From Doris montereyensis (lineage: Eukaryota; Mollusca; Gastropoda; Nudibranchia; Dorididae): a DNA stretch of 64,000 nucleotides. Below, piece after piece: positions 1 to 56,285 of the stretch (position 1 is its first letter; each line of letters starts with the position of its first letter). The stretch covers positions 245,001 to 309,000 of the forward strand of contig JAXRKP010000233.1 of NCBI GenBank assembly GCA_037039925.1. Reading direction: 5' to 3'. A program made the translations under genes and the position numbers. Below the pieces are notes generated by a model. The model was not told where the DNA came from. It did no database searches and saw only the letters and a list, made by a program, of their open reading frames with translations.

Positions 1-826
1 ACCCAAACGCATCAATATTTGTTAATTTGTATCTAATGATAGGAAAATCATTTCAGAAGACCCTTCCTTAATCATCTTTGGGTTTTTTTAGATTTGTGTT
101 TAAATGCATGTAACGGGTACTCAAATTTATAGTATCCATTAAGATAGAGGAATTTTGCAAGAGGACAAAACCAATATAAGCTTTAATGTACAGTAACTTA
201 AAGATTTTGGATTTGTCTGTGTCCTGACCAAATCTTTGAGGACTGAGATATTAAAGGTTTACATGGTGTCCTTCTCTCACTGATGCCAGTGTTACATGAG
301 TATAGATCAGCTTTGTTTTTATGACCTCAAATCAAGTTTCATTGATGCTATGAAGTAGCATGTTGGAGGTTTCTTTTCATCCTCATTTTCCACAGGAATT
401 TACAATTCACAGCCTAAAGAAAACATTTTCAAAGAAGGCTTTTTCCATTCTTACTACATGTTGTGTGACTGTTATTTTTCATCTTCACCATACCATCAAT
501 TATGATTGTTCTAAAAATAGATGGAAGTGATTTAAAACCTTTTTTCCTTTATTCAATTGTGTTCACAGTAATTGCATTTTAATAAGGAATAACAGATAAC
601 AGATTCAGTGACATTGAGTTCTATTTTATTTTTATTTTGTGTCACTGTTCTATTTATATTGCTAGATACTTCATGGTGGTTGATACAATAGTCTTTCTCA
701 TCCTGAGACAGTCAGATAGACAGCACTCAAATTCACAATTGTTTTGAAATTCCCAAAACCTGTCATTTTGATTTGTTATAGTTAAAACCCTGTGACTAGT
801 ATTCAGATGCTTTTTCTTGCGGCCAG
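1..826. other. WDR35 intron sequence, no exon recognised
   Basis: AT-rich, no conserved reading frame on either strand, no clear repeat. Presumably the intron before the 827 exon. Confidence 0.6.
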
Positions 827-21821
<20,995 letters not shown>

Positions 21822-22518
21822 ATACAACAAGATGCATTTCTCTACTTTCTTTTTTTTTCACTTCTATGCCATGGTTATGCTCTATTTTTCAATGCATTAC
21901 AGATGTATGAAAGAAATTGGTTTTTGTTTTTATTTTGTTTACAGTAAGGTAAAGTTGGAGAAAGAAAGCATAGCAGGAAGTGTGAAATTCATAAAATTAT
22001 TGATCATTCCATTTCCATGTCGTTATAAAACATGTTTGGTTCATTATTCACATGATAGTTTTTTTATTTACTTGTGTAAGTTGAATAGTTGCAAACAATA
22101 GGAATTTGTCCTCTTTTGATATTGATACTATGATAGCAATAGCATCGTATAGCAATGTAGAGTTCATGCTTCTATATTTGAATATTTGTAAGAGAATGGA
22201 TTGAAGTTCAATAATAGTTCAATCTTTTGCCCAATATTTTAAATGTCCATTCCGTCCATTTTTGCTATTCCTAGAGACGATTGAAGATTCTGACCTTTAT
22301 TATTATTTGTTGTTTTTTTTAAATTATAAAACCTACTTAGTTTGGATTTGATCGAGTTAACAAAATAAGTTTTAGTTCTTCATTTTTAAATTTGAGAAAT
22401 GTTAAATACAATTGATTTTTTGACAATTAAATATATTATTTCCCAACACCTGTTTTGATTCATCTTTCTGTTTAGTTTTCTATACTTTTATTGCATAGTG
22501 TTTGGGGGAAGAACAAAT
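21822..22518 (+). other. WDR35 3' UTR and intergenic DNA
   Basis: AT-rich sequence after the stop codon. No conserved frame and no unambiguous AATAAA site could be assigned. Confidence 0.6.
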
Positions 22519-22735
22519 CTTTGATTTGATTTCACCCACATCCACAACTAAGGTCATCTCGGGGTTTTTGTATTTTGCCTGGACTGCCCTGTGTACACAG
22601 TGTTGTGAGCACACAGGGACGTCTCTGATTAGGTGTCGATCCATCCACTGGACCAGTGATTTTGTGATCAACCATTGACTCGATAGTCCAGGACCTCTCA
22701 AGCAAAAGGTAGTGGGTTGAAGAACAGAAACTGTA
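22519..22735 (-). mobile_element. SINE family A, degraded
   Basis: Minus orientation. The tail gattttgattt-like repeat is at the left, the body includes cccacatccacaactaaggt, and the head side includes ggtgtcgatccatccactgg. The tRNA-like head is poorly preserved. Confidence 0.7.
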
Positions 22736-23116
22736 CCCCTTCGCTATTGCTAATTTGTTTTCTATAATTTTGGAATTTACTCATCTGGTTATTTCTAGAT
22801 TAACCCACTGCTTCCCATCACGACCGAGCTTTTCAACGAAATACCAGTGTGTTGTAATCTGAAACTACAAACAAGTCCTGAATGTGAACAATCAGTCCTG
22901 AATGTTCCAATGAACTGAACAACTTCAAAGATAATATGGATGCATGTCATATATGAAATGAAAGAGAATTTATTCAAGCATGTAAAAGCACAAGAAATAT
23001 CTTACTGACACCATGTTGTTATGTTGCATGAGTTACTTCCCTGTGCCTAGTAGTTTTAGGGTTAATGACCTAATTAGATCTAAGCCTTGAGAAACAATAG
23101 GTTACAGGTACATATT

Positions 23117-23412
23117 TGATTTGATTTCACCCACATCCACAACTAAGGTGATCTTGGACTTGTTTAGGTAGGAGTTTTAAATTTTACCCAAACTGCCTTG
23201 TTTTTGTAGTGTAAGCAGCCAATGGATCTTTAACATGCTTAGAGTGTTTGCACATGGGACCTTGTTATCATCCGTTTCCGATGTGACAAGGTGTCGATCC
23301 ACATTCATGGAGCAGGGGGTAGGTTTTACCCGAAAAACTCAAGACAATTTTTCAACCTGTCGAGGCATGAACCCACGACCTTTTGGCTGAGAGGCCAAAA
23401 CCTTACCTCTGG
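23117..23412 (-). mobile_element. SINE family A with tRNA-like head
   Basis: The minus strand begins gccagaggtaaggttttggc and gtcgtgggttcatgcct (A- and B-box-like) and ends in the atcaaat tail. It is the second family A copy within 900 bp, in the same orientation. Confidence 0.78.
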
Positions 23413-24395
23413 CAAAAACATCAAAAAGAAGCCACTGTATTTAAGAATATCAGGATGGCCATGACAAAAAAAGTTTATGCTTTGTGACTATTAATAATTG
23501 TTTATTCGCTGTCATGCGTTTCCATTATTTATTTGTAGTTTAATTCCCCCCAAATTGGGAGTAATTGTGTTTGTTCTTGATTGGCAAGGATTTTTTGTCC
23601 AAATAATGTGCAGCCGCCTTTGCTCCAGAATGGACAAGCGTTTTAAAGATTAAATAAAAGGTTTGGATTTGGAGATGAAAGTGGAGTGGAAAAAGTGTGG
23701 CAGTGGCACCTTCTTTTGAAGGTTTGGTTTTTAGATTTAAATCCCTGCCCAATTGAAATGATACTAACACTACTAACAGAGAGACTTTGTAATTGTAATT
23801 GTAATGTCCCACTCTCACAATGCCATCCGATAGACATCAGAAACACATAGAAATTAGAAACAGAAGAAAAAAAAAACTCTACAGAGTATCTTCGTAAAGG
23901 GGTCAGTGATTTTATTATGGTTTAAGAACATCGGTTGGCACAAACATTCAAATCAGTCTGTACAACAGGCAGTGAATGACATAAACCAACTAGAAATAGA
24001 AAGGCCATAGCAACTATAAACATAGTCTCCAGACAGCAACGTATGATATGCTTCTCGTCTCTCATTTTCTCAACAGTGTGATCCAAATGCTAAAATTCCA
24101 TTTCCTCTTACACTAAGTTTCATTGTAGTAAATAACAATAGGATTGTTATTATTTTAGTTAAAAATTGTTTAAATTCTTATTCATGCATTCATGCCTTTG
24201 TTTCTCTTGATGTCAAGAAAGAAAACATTCACATTGAGTGTCCAAAGAATAGGCAATCATACAATTCAGTGTGCAAAGTATATTAACAAAAGTCAAGTCT
24301 GATAGTGTGATGTAAAGAATTGGTTGAAAATTGAATTTTATTTCTAAATAATACATGACATGTGATCATCACGGTCTCTAAATAAGACAATTATG
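23413..24395. other. Intergenic DNA between the convergent genes
   Basis: No gene recognised on either strand and no repeat of note. Confidence 0.55.
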
Positions 24396-24528
24396 CAAAT
24401 ACCATTCAGGCATAGATGAATACCATTCAGGCATAGATGAATGCCATTCAGGCATAGATGAATACCATTCAGGCATAGATAAATACCATTCAGGCATAGA
24501 TAGATACCATTCAGGCATAGATGGGTGG
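24396..24528 (+). repeat. 21-bp minisatellite, six to seven copies
   Basis: The unit is accattcaggcatagatgaa with few changes. It is intergenic, or in a long TXNDC5 3' UTR. Confidence 0.93.
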
Positions 24529-27080
24529 CTCCCATGTATAAATTGGCTACAAAACAAAAGGACCTTTGCAAGATTTATCACTAGACACAGGGTGTTACAG
24601 ATGCACATTTATGAATGACAAAAAGGTGAACCTTCAGACATCTCACATTATTTTGCAAGTACTTGTAACATAAAGGGCTTTCATTAGTAGTTGGTTCAAA
24701 CTGTCAACATCCATTCTCTATGTTTACCACCGATCAAGGTTCACAAACAATTACTTCAATTCAAAAAACCAAAATTGTATAATCCTCATTGCCAAATGTC
24801 ATCATGACCACATAAACTGATCATGTAATGAACACAACAAGGGACTGATATGCTAGTCATGAAAGGTACAATTTAGGTATGGAGACATTCGCAGATCTGT
24901 TCAACATAAAAGATGGGATAAAAAAAAAACATGGGCCTTGCATGGGCACAACTAATACAAGTAGGACTATCACAACTGAAGATTTATGAGAATTTAAAAT
25001 GTTGCCTGAATTTCTCCCACTAAGCTCAAAATGCAAGTGTATGTAACTGCTGTGAAATATTGGTATTGCTGTGTTCACTTGGTTTTATGTGGAGCATTTC
25101 AATTGACATCCAATAAAATAATTTTGAAAAGCAACAGTTAAGTATATCACAAATCTGGTCATGAATCCATACCTCAAAATAAGTAAGGTCATGTCTCAAA
25201 ACAGTTACTTTAACTTAAGCTAGAGGTGAACAAATCGCCAGCACCAATCTGAATGACAAGAAACTTTCCTTGCATGAATACAAATCTTCATTAGTTTTTC
25301 ATCACTTGCTAGTACAGCTTTGACCAAGATTAAGTTGAACACAAATAATATCAAGCTTTCCAGAAACTTTTTCATAATAGATTTGCTTACACTTACACAT
25401 ATGGATCATTATATCAAAAAATGTCCCGGAAGATTTTTTTTGGACACTATAGAATTTACTCAATGCCGTTTACATGTGCGAGTTCACCAAAGACTAGATT
25501 AGAATAAACGCCAAAGCAAACAATATTCAGGGATTCTTTGAGAAATGAAAAATCACATATATACAAATATGAAGTGGAAAATGTTTTTAAAAAGCAATTA
25601 AATGTACTTTATAAATTAAAAGAAAAAGGTATACAGGGTTTTATACAGATGAACAGAATAACAAAATTTCAGTGTAAGCAACAGATCACAGAAGAAAAAA
25701 TAACCAGGTGTCTATTATCTAAAAACATAGTTTAAATATATTATTGAAGCCTTAAAGTTCAAATAATATGTATGATCTATTTGGGGGAGGGGGAAGAAAG
25801 ATTTGTAGTTGTATATTTCCTCTAGGAATATTTAAATTCACCCTTTCGTGTGTTGCAGGCGTGACATAATTTGATACGGTGAAACGACGAGGGAAAGAAC
25901 ACAAAATGACAGAAAAAGCAAGCCAATCTGAATCATCACAGAAAAGAAAACAACCTCCAAAAAAAGATGAGAAAACAATCAGAGGTGGGGGTCAACTACT
26001 ATGTAAAACAAGACACTAGACACAAATGAGACAATTTGGGTTTTAGTCTTTCAACAAACAACAGAACAAGTACGGAACACACAATATCGTACCATTATGC
26101 CATGATCATGTGATTTCCATCTTTAACTCCCAAGTGCAAAACACAACTTTCTAAATCACATAAGTACAAGCATGATAAAAAAAAAGCTATGAAAATATTA
26201 CAACCTTCATGGATCAAGCATGTATGACCATAACACTAAGCTTAACTTGTGTCTGAAAAGTTTGTCTTCCTTCTTCTTGATATCTTGGATATACTTAGCC
26301 CATTTAAGAAGTGTAGGTGCCTTTCAGCATTCAGACCAAACTTTATCACAAAATATATTATAAATTTAGATATGTAAGAAAATACAAGCAGAATACACAA
26401 ACATGTATACAAATCTTGCATTTCCTGTTTACTTAAAATGAATATCCTCTACATATAATATATATTTGTTCTGCATACATCTATAAAAAAAATATCATTC
26501 TTTTATTACCGACAGTCGCACCAAAATTTCTACAAAGAAATGATTAAAGTTTCTCGTGGCAACCTTTTGGAGAAAGACGAACTAGCTGGCACGGAAAAGA
26601 TACACTTGTCATTGTTGAACACAAGACATAAATTCTAACTACTTCATCATACCAACATAATAACAACGTATCCCCCCTCCCCCACCCCAACATACAACAA
26701 CTGTAGAATCATAAAGGTGCAAACGGAGACATTCAAATTGGAAAGCACACTGTAAAATATCCCTGTCCACCTCAAACTCAAACACAAGTAGACTTCTATA
26801 CACAAACTCATAGACTTCTACAAAAGCATTGAGCATTTACATCACCCTTTCTATTGCAAAGGTAGGAACCATTTTTGGTAAACCAACTTATCGTTCACTC
26901 AAGAGAAAAGTAAAAAAGAAAAAGGGGGAGTGGGTGGAAAACTGTTTGCTTCAAACTTGACAGATCAAGCATCATCAAATTATAAATAACCACCTTATGA
27001 ACCAGAAAACAAAAGCTCAACATTTTTTCACAAAGTGTAACTCTCTCCCATGCATATCGCAACCAATTCACGCTCCATCT
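24529..27080 (-). other. TXNDC5 3' flank, possibly long 3' UTR
   Basis: A-rich on the plus strand, with no conserved frame. Candidate polyadenylation words exist on the minus strand but none can be chosen without transcripts. Confidence 0.5.
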
Positions 27081-49385
<22,305 letters not shown>

Positions 49386-49640
49386 TTTGACGCCGTGTCG
49401 ACACTACGCTTGGCACTACACAATTCACCGAAAGAATCGATCAATTTGACTTTTCCGTTTATTTTCGGCTATTCGATTTTGCCGTACACTCACGATAGTT
49501 TTAATTCTTTTACTTTCCGTACAGTTTTGTTTTAGATGAATGGTATATATCTAAATATTATTGTACCGTACGTTCTCTGTTATGGAATTCATTATACGGG
49601 TCTATTTCTAAGTAGATTCCCAATACATATATACTGATCT
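49386..49640 (-). promoter_or_regulatory. Probable TXNDC5 promoter and 5' UTR
   Basis: Sequence directly upstream of the start codon on the minus strand. The ATG context is strong (A at -3, G at +4). No TATA box or unfolded-protein-response element could be read with confidence. Confidence 0.4.
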
Positions 49641-50480
49641 CATCAAGTTGATTGGATTTAAAACTTAGGAAGTTGGTACCGATAATACAAAGTAGCTTGT
49701 CGGTCAGAAAACCTTTGAGAGCACAGATCTATCATGTACACTGTGAAATACAAGTTAAAAACTCTAAAATGATATTTGTCAAGTTTTCAATTCTCCAATC
49801 AATTCATTAACTTCAGAAATGGTAACACCACAAGGAACTTCCTTATGTCTGGAACACATTTGACTACCCAAGTCTGTGACGTTAGTGCTAACAAAACCGG
49901 CAGAGGTCTTCATTGTTTCTTATAATATTGTGTTAGTGCAAGGGGGCGTTTTCTCAGGATGGTTTTCTTCACGTGGACTTCGGCGAATGGTCAGAATGTT
50001 GGGGTGTAAAGTGCTAGGTTGGTTGACAGACGTGGCATGGTAAAAGTACCGAGGGCTAATACATACATTGCAAACTCTGTTGCCCGTCAAATTATCAGAT
50101 TGTAGAAGGGGGCGTAGATAAGGTTCTTTATGGAGTGCGACCAAGGCATTACAAGGGTGACATGTTACCACTTCATAATTGAGTCAATGCACTGATGCTC
50201 TTTTCTTTTTTCTTTTTTTTAATTGAAACTATACTCCCCCGGAATCATGTTAATTGTCATGAAAATATATGTCTTATTAGGGACCCTTCGTGCGAAACTT
50301 AATACTGATATGTGTTATGATCATGAAGATTCCATTGAATGATGTTGATTGCCGGAAGGCTATTCTCAGAGGTTATGTGCAACTGGAAAATCTTTTCGTG
50401 TAGAAATTAGATACATTGGTCACGAGTATTTGAGGAGATGCACGAAAATATAAAGAGAAAATCCGCATTGCCTGATTGTC
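49641..50480. other. Upstream intergenic DNA
   Basis: No gene or repeat recognised. Open frames here lack family features. Confidence 0.5.
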
Positions 50481-50486
50481 TATGTA

Positions 50487-50523
<37 letters not shown>
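50487..50523 (+). repeat. (TG)n microsatellite followed by G-rich tract
   Basis: About 18 TG repeats, then gggagggggatggggggggg. Confidence 0.95.
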
Positions 50524-50527
<4 letters not shown>

Positions 50528-50736
50528 GAGGGGGATGGGGGGGGGGTTCCTCAAGACATTAGTTCATGCACCTGTTTTGTAAGGAGCGTTCAGTATTGCT
50601 GCTAACGCTGATATTCTTTCGTTGTAGATCCCTGTCATGTTATACATGTATGAGCTATTTTTAGCAGGCACTAACTGTTCTATAGGTCTATTTTTATCAT
50701 TCCGAAATCATACCGGTTCCCTTTTCCATTGCGTCT

Positions 50737-50768
50737 GACCAAGGCCGTCTATATAGACGGCCTTGGTC
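50737..50768. repeat. Perfect 32-bp palindrome
   Basis: Arms gaccaaggccgtctat and atagacggccttggtc form a perfect inverted repeat with no spacer. With one mismatch it extends to about 40 bp. GC-rich arms surround a TATATA centre in AT-rich surroundings. Confidence 0.97.
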
Positions 50769-51650
50769 TGACACATTCTTATTGCTACAGTAAGGCCTCT
50801 GCTATTAAATTGATCACAAGAATGAATTGCATTCAATGGTAATAGCAAGTGTGCGGCTCTAGCTATTGTGAAAATAATTAGCCTAGTGCAGGCTTTACCG
50901 GGGACTCTGTAGTACAGAGGCAAGGTGTCGGCCTATCAACTCAAAAGTAATGGTAGTTTGTTTTTTCCGAGTCAAATGGTGTGGTTGATGATAGTTACAA
51001 TAACGTCAAACATGAAAACACAAATCGTACAAGAAAAAAAGTATCAGGTAACGTTTTGTATGAATGTTTTCTCCCCCCCCCCCCCACGGCCCCTTTATGT
51101 CATTTTTTAAATTATTATTTCAGCAAGAAATATTCATTTCTTTTAATCTGAAACATTATAATAGTTTTGGTAGGCACGTTCACTGAGGTTAATCCCAAAT
51201 CCAATGCTTTGAAATGCCTTGGGGTGGGGGGGGGGAGGGGTGAAGGGAGAAAGAAGGGGGTGTCTGAGGGGAACCATTTTGACTTATGAAAAAGGAGCTT
51301 ATTTTCCTGTGTGAACGAGAAGACTCCACTTACAATTACAAGGATATTGCTACGGAATTCAGCCAAAAGTCCTCGAATCGAGAGTCAATAGTCCAATCCA
51401 TTGAATGATGTGAACACTTTAAACATGAATTTCATGATCTGTACAATGCCCACTGTGTGTTTTCGTTGATTCTCCCTTTGACAAGAGACTTCTGGAAGAC
51501 CTTGTAGAAAGTATCAGTGGTGTGTCGACACATGAGATGGACACTTTGCACAGCTACGACTGGTGTATTAACGTGTTGGACGGGCACCTTGTTGTAGAAC
51601 TGCCACTTATTAGCACATTGGGACATTTTGTAGAATTGTAGAATTATCAA
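50769..51650. other. Intergenic DNA with a C14 run and a G-rich patch
   Basis: Homopolymer C near 51,072-51,085 and ggggtggggggggggaggg near 51,221-51,240. No gene recognised. Confidence 0.5.
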
Positions 51651-53250
51651 TTGGCTAACAATGGTGTATTGGCACATTGGGTCACTTTTTAGAATTACCA
51701 ATGGTGTGCTGGCATATTTTGTAGAGCTACCAATCGGCTAATAATTGTGTATTAACACATTGGGACACTTTTTAAAATTACCAATAGTAGATTGGCACAT
51801 TGGGACACTTTTTAAAATTACCAATAGTAGATTGGCACATTGGGATACTTTTTAAAATTACCAATAGTAGATTGGCACATTGGGACACTTTTTAAAATTA
51901 CCAATGGTAGATTAGCACATCGGGACACTTTTTAAACTTGACAATGGTAGATTAACACATTGGGACATTTTTTTAAATTGCCAATGGTAGATTAACACAT
52001 TGGGACATTTTTAAAAATTACCAATGGTAGATTGGCACATTGGGACACTTTTTTAAATTACCAATGGTAGATTGGGACACTTTTTTAGAATTGCCAAAGG
52101 TAGATTGGGATACATTTTTAGAATTACCAATGGTAGATTGAAACACTTTTTTAGAATTACCAAAGGTAGATTGGGATACTTTTTTAGAATTACCAATGGT
52201 AGATTGGGATACTTTTTTAGAATTACTAGTGGTAGATTGGGATACTTTTTTAGAATTACCAATGGTGTATTGGCACGTTGGAACATTTTGTAGAGTTACC
52301 AACGGGCTAACAATGGTTTATTGGCACATTTGGACATTTGTAGAAACACCAATGATGTATGGACACACTGGAACATGTTTTAGCATTACCAATGGTGTAT
52401 TGGCACATTGGAATATTTTGTCAATGGTAGATTAGCATATTGGAACATTTTGTAGTATATGTACTACCAATGATGCATTGGTACATTGGGACACTTAATG
52501 GTAGATTTAGCACATTGGAACACCTTATAGAACCACCAGTGGAACATGTAGAACTATAAATTGGCACATGATTGGAACATGAACATGTAGAACTATAAAT
52601 TGGTATGTGGCACATGATACCAATGGTGTATTGACACATTGGAACATGTAGAACTATAAATTGGGTATGTGGGCACATGATACCAATGGTGTATTGGCAC
52701 ATTGGAACATGTAGAACTATAAATTGGGTATGTGGCACATGATACCAATGGTGTATTGACACATTGGAACATGTAGAACTATAAATTGGGTATCAATGGT
52801 GTATTGACACATTGGAACATGTAGAACTATAAATTGGGTATGTGGCACATGATACCAATGGTGTATTGACACATTGGAACATGTAGAACTATAAATTGGG
52901 TATGTGGCACATGATACCAATGGTGTATTGGCACATTGGAACATGTAGAACTATAAATTGGGTATGTGGCACATGATACCAATGGTGTATTGGCACATTG
53001 GAACATGTAGAACTATAAATTGGGTATTTGTCTCATGATACCAATGGTGTATTGACACATTGAACATGTAAAACTATAAATTGGGTATTTGTCTCATGAT
53101 ACCAATGGTGTTATGGCACATTGGAACATGTAGAACTATAAATTGGGTATTTGTCTCATGATACCAATGGTGTATTGGTGCATTGGAACATGTAGAACTA
53201 TAAATTGGGTATGTGGCACATGATACCAATGGTGTATTGACGCATTGTTT
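51651..53250. repeat. Two adjoining related minisatellites (about 30-46 bp, then about 60 bp)
   Basis: 51,651-52,490 repeats attaccaatggtagattggc, acattgggacac and tttttaaa or tttttaga. 52,500-53,250 repeats gaacatgtagaactataaat, tgggtatgtggcacatgata and ccaatggtgtattggcacat. The phrase ccaatggt..attggcacattgg is common to both, so the second unit looks like an expanded form of the first. Confidence 0.93.
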
Positions 53251-53995
53251 ATTTATTATGTTTCGTTGCTTCACAGATTCGAGTACACATTAATTCAAAT
53301 AATGCTATGTTGTTTCGATTCATTCTATTGAAAAAAATGAGACAATTAATTGTTTAGAAGTTGAAAAATAAGTTAATGATCCTGAATTTGGTGATGATGA
53401 GGTCCGAAGTATTAAATCTTTTTTTTAATCGTGGTATATTTTTGTTGTTGTGGGCTTAGGGGGAAGGGCGGGGGGGGGGCAGGGGGAATTGTAGTTTCTG
53501 TTGCTGATTTTTTAACGTTGTTTTCCCACTTTTTACCAAAGGATGGAATTGTTTTAAATGTAAGGAAACAAAGAAAAAAACAGCAGTAAGAACACAAACA
53601 ACAGCAACAGCGACTACCGGTACAATAATAACTTTATTAACAGCAAATGATAAAGAAATTAAAAGCATAGGAAGTATACTTCATTCCAAAAAGATATTGC
53701 GTCAATGAAATTAAAGAGAAATGTCTACTTATTATTAAGGAATTGAGACATGAATATGTTTTTTATCACAATGCTTGGATCATAATCATAATAATAATAT
53801 AGCCCTACTATTATCATGTATTATGATATTATGAATTTGTAAGTCATAAGCACAATAAGTTGATCAACTAAAGGAGTATGAAGAACTCGGCCTGTCCGAT
53901 ATTCCAATGATTGACCAGTAACGCATTGAGAGCAAAAAAATGGAAACTTGTTTATATTTTTACCAATCTACCAACGACCGGTAAGATGTATCAGA
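53251..53995. other. Intergenic DNA
   Basis: AT-rich with a G-rich patch near 53,458-53,486. No gene recognised. Confidence 0.5.
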
Positions 53996-54003
53996 AGTAA
54001 GGA

Positions 54004-54262
<259 letters not shown>

Positions 54263-54589
54263 AATAATTGTTGGGGAAAGTGATGAGGGAGGAGGCGGTG
54301 AGGAACAGGAAACAGGGAATGAAAAAAATGGAGAGAGAATGGCGATAGGGTAAGGCCAAGAGGCTCATAGAAAGAGAACATTAAAGATCAAAGGAGAAGT
54401 GTTTATGGTTTGTTTCGGCCGTCTCCTTTAGTACTATTGTTAGAATCAGTTTGCTTAGCAAAAGGGGTGTGGTTTTAACGTAATGGACAATGTAATTACG
54501 AAATCGTGACATTCTACGATGAGCCACTGCGCTTCTCATGGTAGGAAGAATGATTCTAAGGCTAATATTTTCTCATAACATTTGAAGCG

Positions 54590-55262
54590 TTGTTGTGAAG
54601 TCGTAGTATTGTTAGTTTTATACTCACGACGACAATGGCTCAAAACAATTGGCTAGTACAGGTGTTTTGTCATGATGTTGTATCCTTTTTAAAGATATTT
54701 CACTCAGTTTTCCTCAAATGACTCAAGTGTGAATGAGCACCCAGTTATAGGTAGATAAAGATTTTGTCATAGTATTAATACGAAGCGCCTTACATTTTGT
54801 TGTAAATAATACAAAGGAGCAACAGTGGAGTGAAGTCAAAGGCAATATAAGACAATAAGTGATAACTCCACTAATAAAGACAGAACTAACACGTGACGTT
54901 TCGGGTATAACCCTTCGTCAGACAACAAACGAAAAATATCTAAAATCTAGATCTAAGTTCTACCTCCGGCATCACACAATGTGGTGTCAGAAGAAAAGAA
55001 AACAACTATAGATCTAGATATATTAGCAATTTTAAAAAAAAGTATAACTAACGTAAACAACAAAGAGATGTGGCAATGTGAAATATCTAAATAGCTGTGA
55101 ATAATACGAAGGAGCCACAGTGGAGTGAAGTCAAAGGCAAAATATGACATTAAGTGACAACTCCACTAATAATGTTGTTGTACTGTATGGTCTCCCGGGG
55201 AGTTGAGAAGGACTTTGAATGAAATGGCTTGCTGGGGGATAAAAAGATGTACAGTCATAGAA
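54590..55262 (+). mobile_element. SINE family C, split by a 370-bp insertion
   Basis: 54,590-54,797 matches the head half of the copy at 40,043 (gtgaatgagcacccagttat). 55,173-55,262 matches its tail half (ggcttgctgggggataaaaa). The gap is the insertion listed next. Confidence 0.72.
54798..55172 (-). mobile_element. Small element with terminal direct repeats and hammerhead-like core
   Basis: An 80-bp sequence (aataatacaaaggagcaaca to ccactaataa) at 54,805-54,884 recurs at 55,095-55,172, giving a repeat spacing of about 290 bp. On the minus strand the unit holds ctgacga, a GGGT/ACCC hairpin, gaaac and gtc (54,888-54,926). No protein is encoded. Size and structure resemble non-autonomous retrozyme or Penelope-type LTR units; the assignment is inference. 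Confidence 0.55.
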
Positions 55263-55352
55263 CCTACTTTTTGTGTAGGGATACTGACTTAAAAAACCCA
55301 TCTTTATTTTCAATGTACAAGGTCAGAGAATTAGCAAGACTATAGGAGGCGC

Positions 55353-55530
55353 TGGTAGCTCAGTTGGTAGAGCGTCGGGTTACTAACCAAGTGGCCCGAC
55401 TTCGATTTCTTCTGGCCCACCTGTCGACACAGCAGTGAAATGCGTTCAGAATCGGTAAAAGTGAAAGCAAGGGTGGTGTGGAAAGCAATTGCACCACATC
55501 ATACCGTATGCCTAAACAAGCAAAAATCAG
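55353..55530 (+). mobile_element. tRNA-like sequence, SINE head or tRNA pseudogene (family D)
   Basis: Starts gctggtagctcagttggtag (strong A box and D stem gctc/gagc) with a stem-loop gggttactaacc. The B box is degenerate (acttcgatttc) and the acceptor stem does not pair, so it is not a functional tRNA gene. Confidence 0.6.
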
Positions 55531-55681
55531 TATTCTACTCCTGATTACATTATATTCAACTCTGAGTATGGGACTTGCTTTACACTTAGATTTATATCTA
55601 TATCTTCTTCTTTTTGTTCAATTCAAAGTTGGCCATTACCGAATGCAAACTTTTTTGTCTGATGCCTCTTTGAGCAAGTGT

Positions 55682-55950
55682 CATCAGTGGTCTAGTGGGC
55701 AGGCTGTCGGATTTGAGATAATAAGGTCTAAGGTTCAAATCCAGGCAATTCTATGACCAACGTTGTGTTCCTTGTTAAAAAAAAATACTTCACACGCATT
55801 TCCCACTCGCTCCAGGTGGAAATGGATACAATCTAGGAAATAAAAACTTGAGACAGACTAGTGTCCTGTCCAGAATTCGATGTTTAAGCACACTCTGTCT
55901 TCCACTTCACGCTATGAAATCGGCATATGAGTCCCAGCTCTAAAAGACAT
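55682..55950 (+). mobile_element. SINE family B
   Basis: Head cagtggtctagtgggcaggc with B box aaggttcaaatccagg; body cgcatttcccactcgctcca; end agtcccagctctaaaagac. Confidence 0.82.
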
Positions 55951-56204
55951 GATTAACTTGAAGGAAATTTTATTTAGATGTGCAATACACTTGGCGGCGG
56001 ACTTTGTAATCATGGTGAAGGAACTGAAAAAGTCTCTTTGATGGAAACAGTAATTGAAGAACAAATCATAAGATCATTTAATTGTTGATTTATTCCTTTC
56101 TTGATTCTTCTCCTCTCTACCCCACCCCTCTCTTTCTTTCTTATCTCTGGGTTTTATCTTTTATCACCCTGTGTGATGTCTGTATAAATGTGAATACATT
56201 TCTC

Positions 56205-56285
56205 GTTTTTTTTTTCTGTTGAAGAGTCCTACCCGGAAACGTCACGTGTCTGTTCTGTCTTTCCTGGTGGAGTTGACACATATTG
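56205..56285 (+). mobile_element. Diverged third copy of the hammerhead-like sequence
   Basis: The plus strand has ctgttga, then ctacccggaaacgtcacgtg, then ttctgtctttcctggtggag, parallel to the 54.9-kb copy. The core is degenerate. Confidence 0.45.

Noticed and set aside
49920..50171. 83-codon minus-strand frame as a small gene
   Set aside because: No recognisable motif, no splice or family support; its length is within chance expectation.
55353..55425. Functional tRNA gene
   Set aside because: The acceptor stem does not pair and the B box is degenerate; only the D arm and anticodon stem resemble a tRNA.
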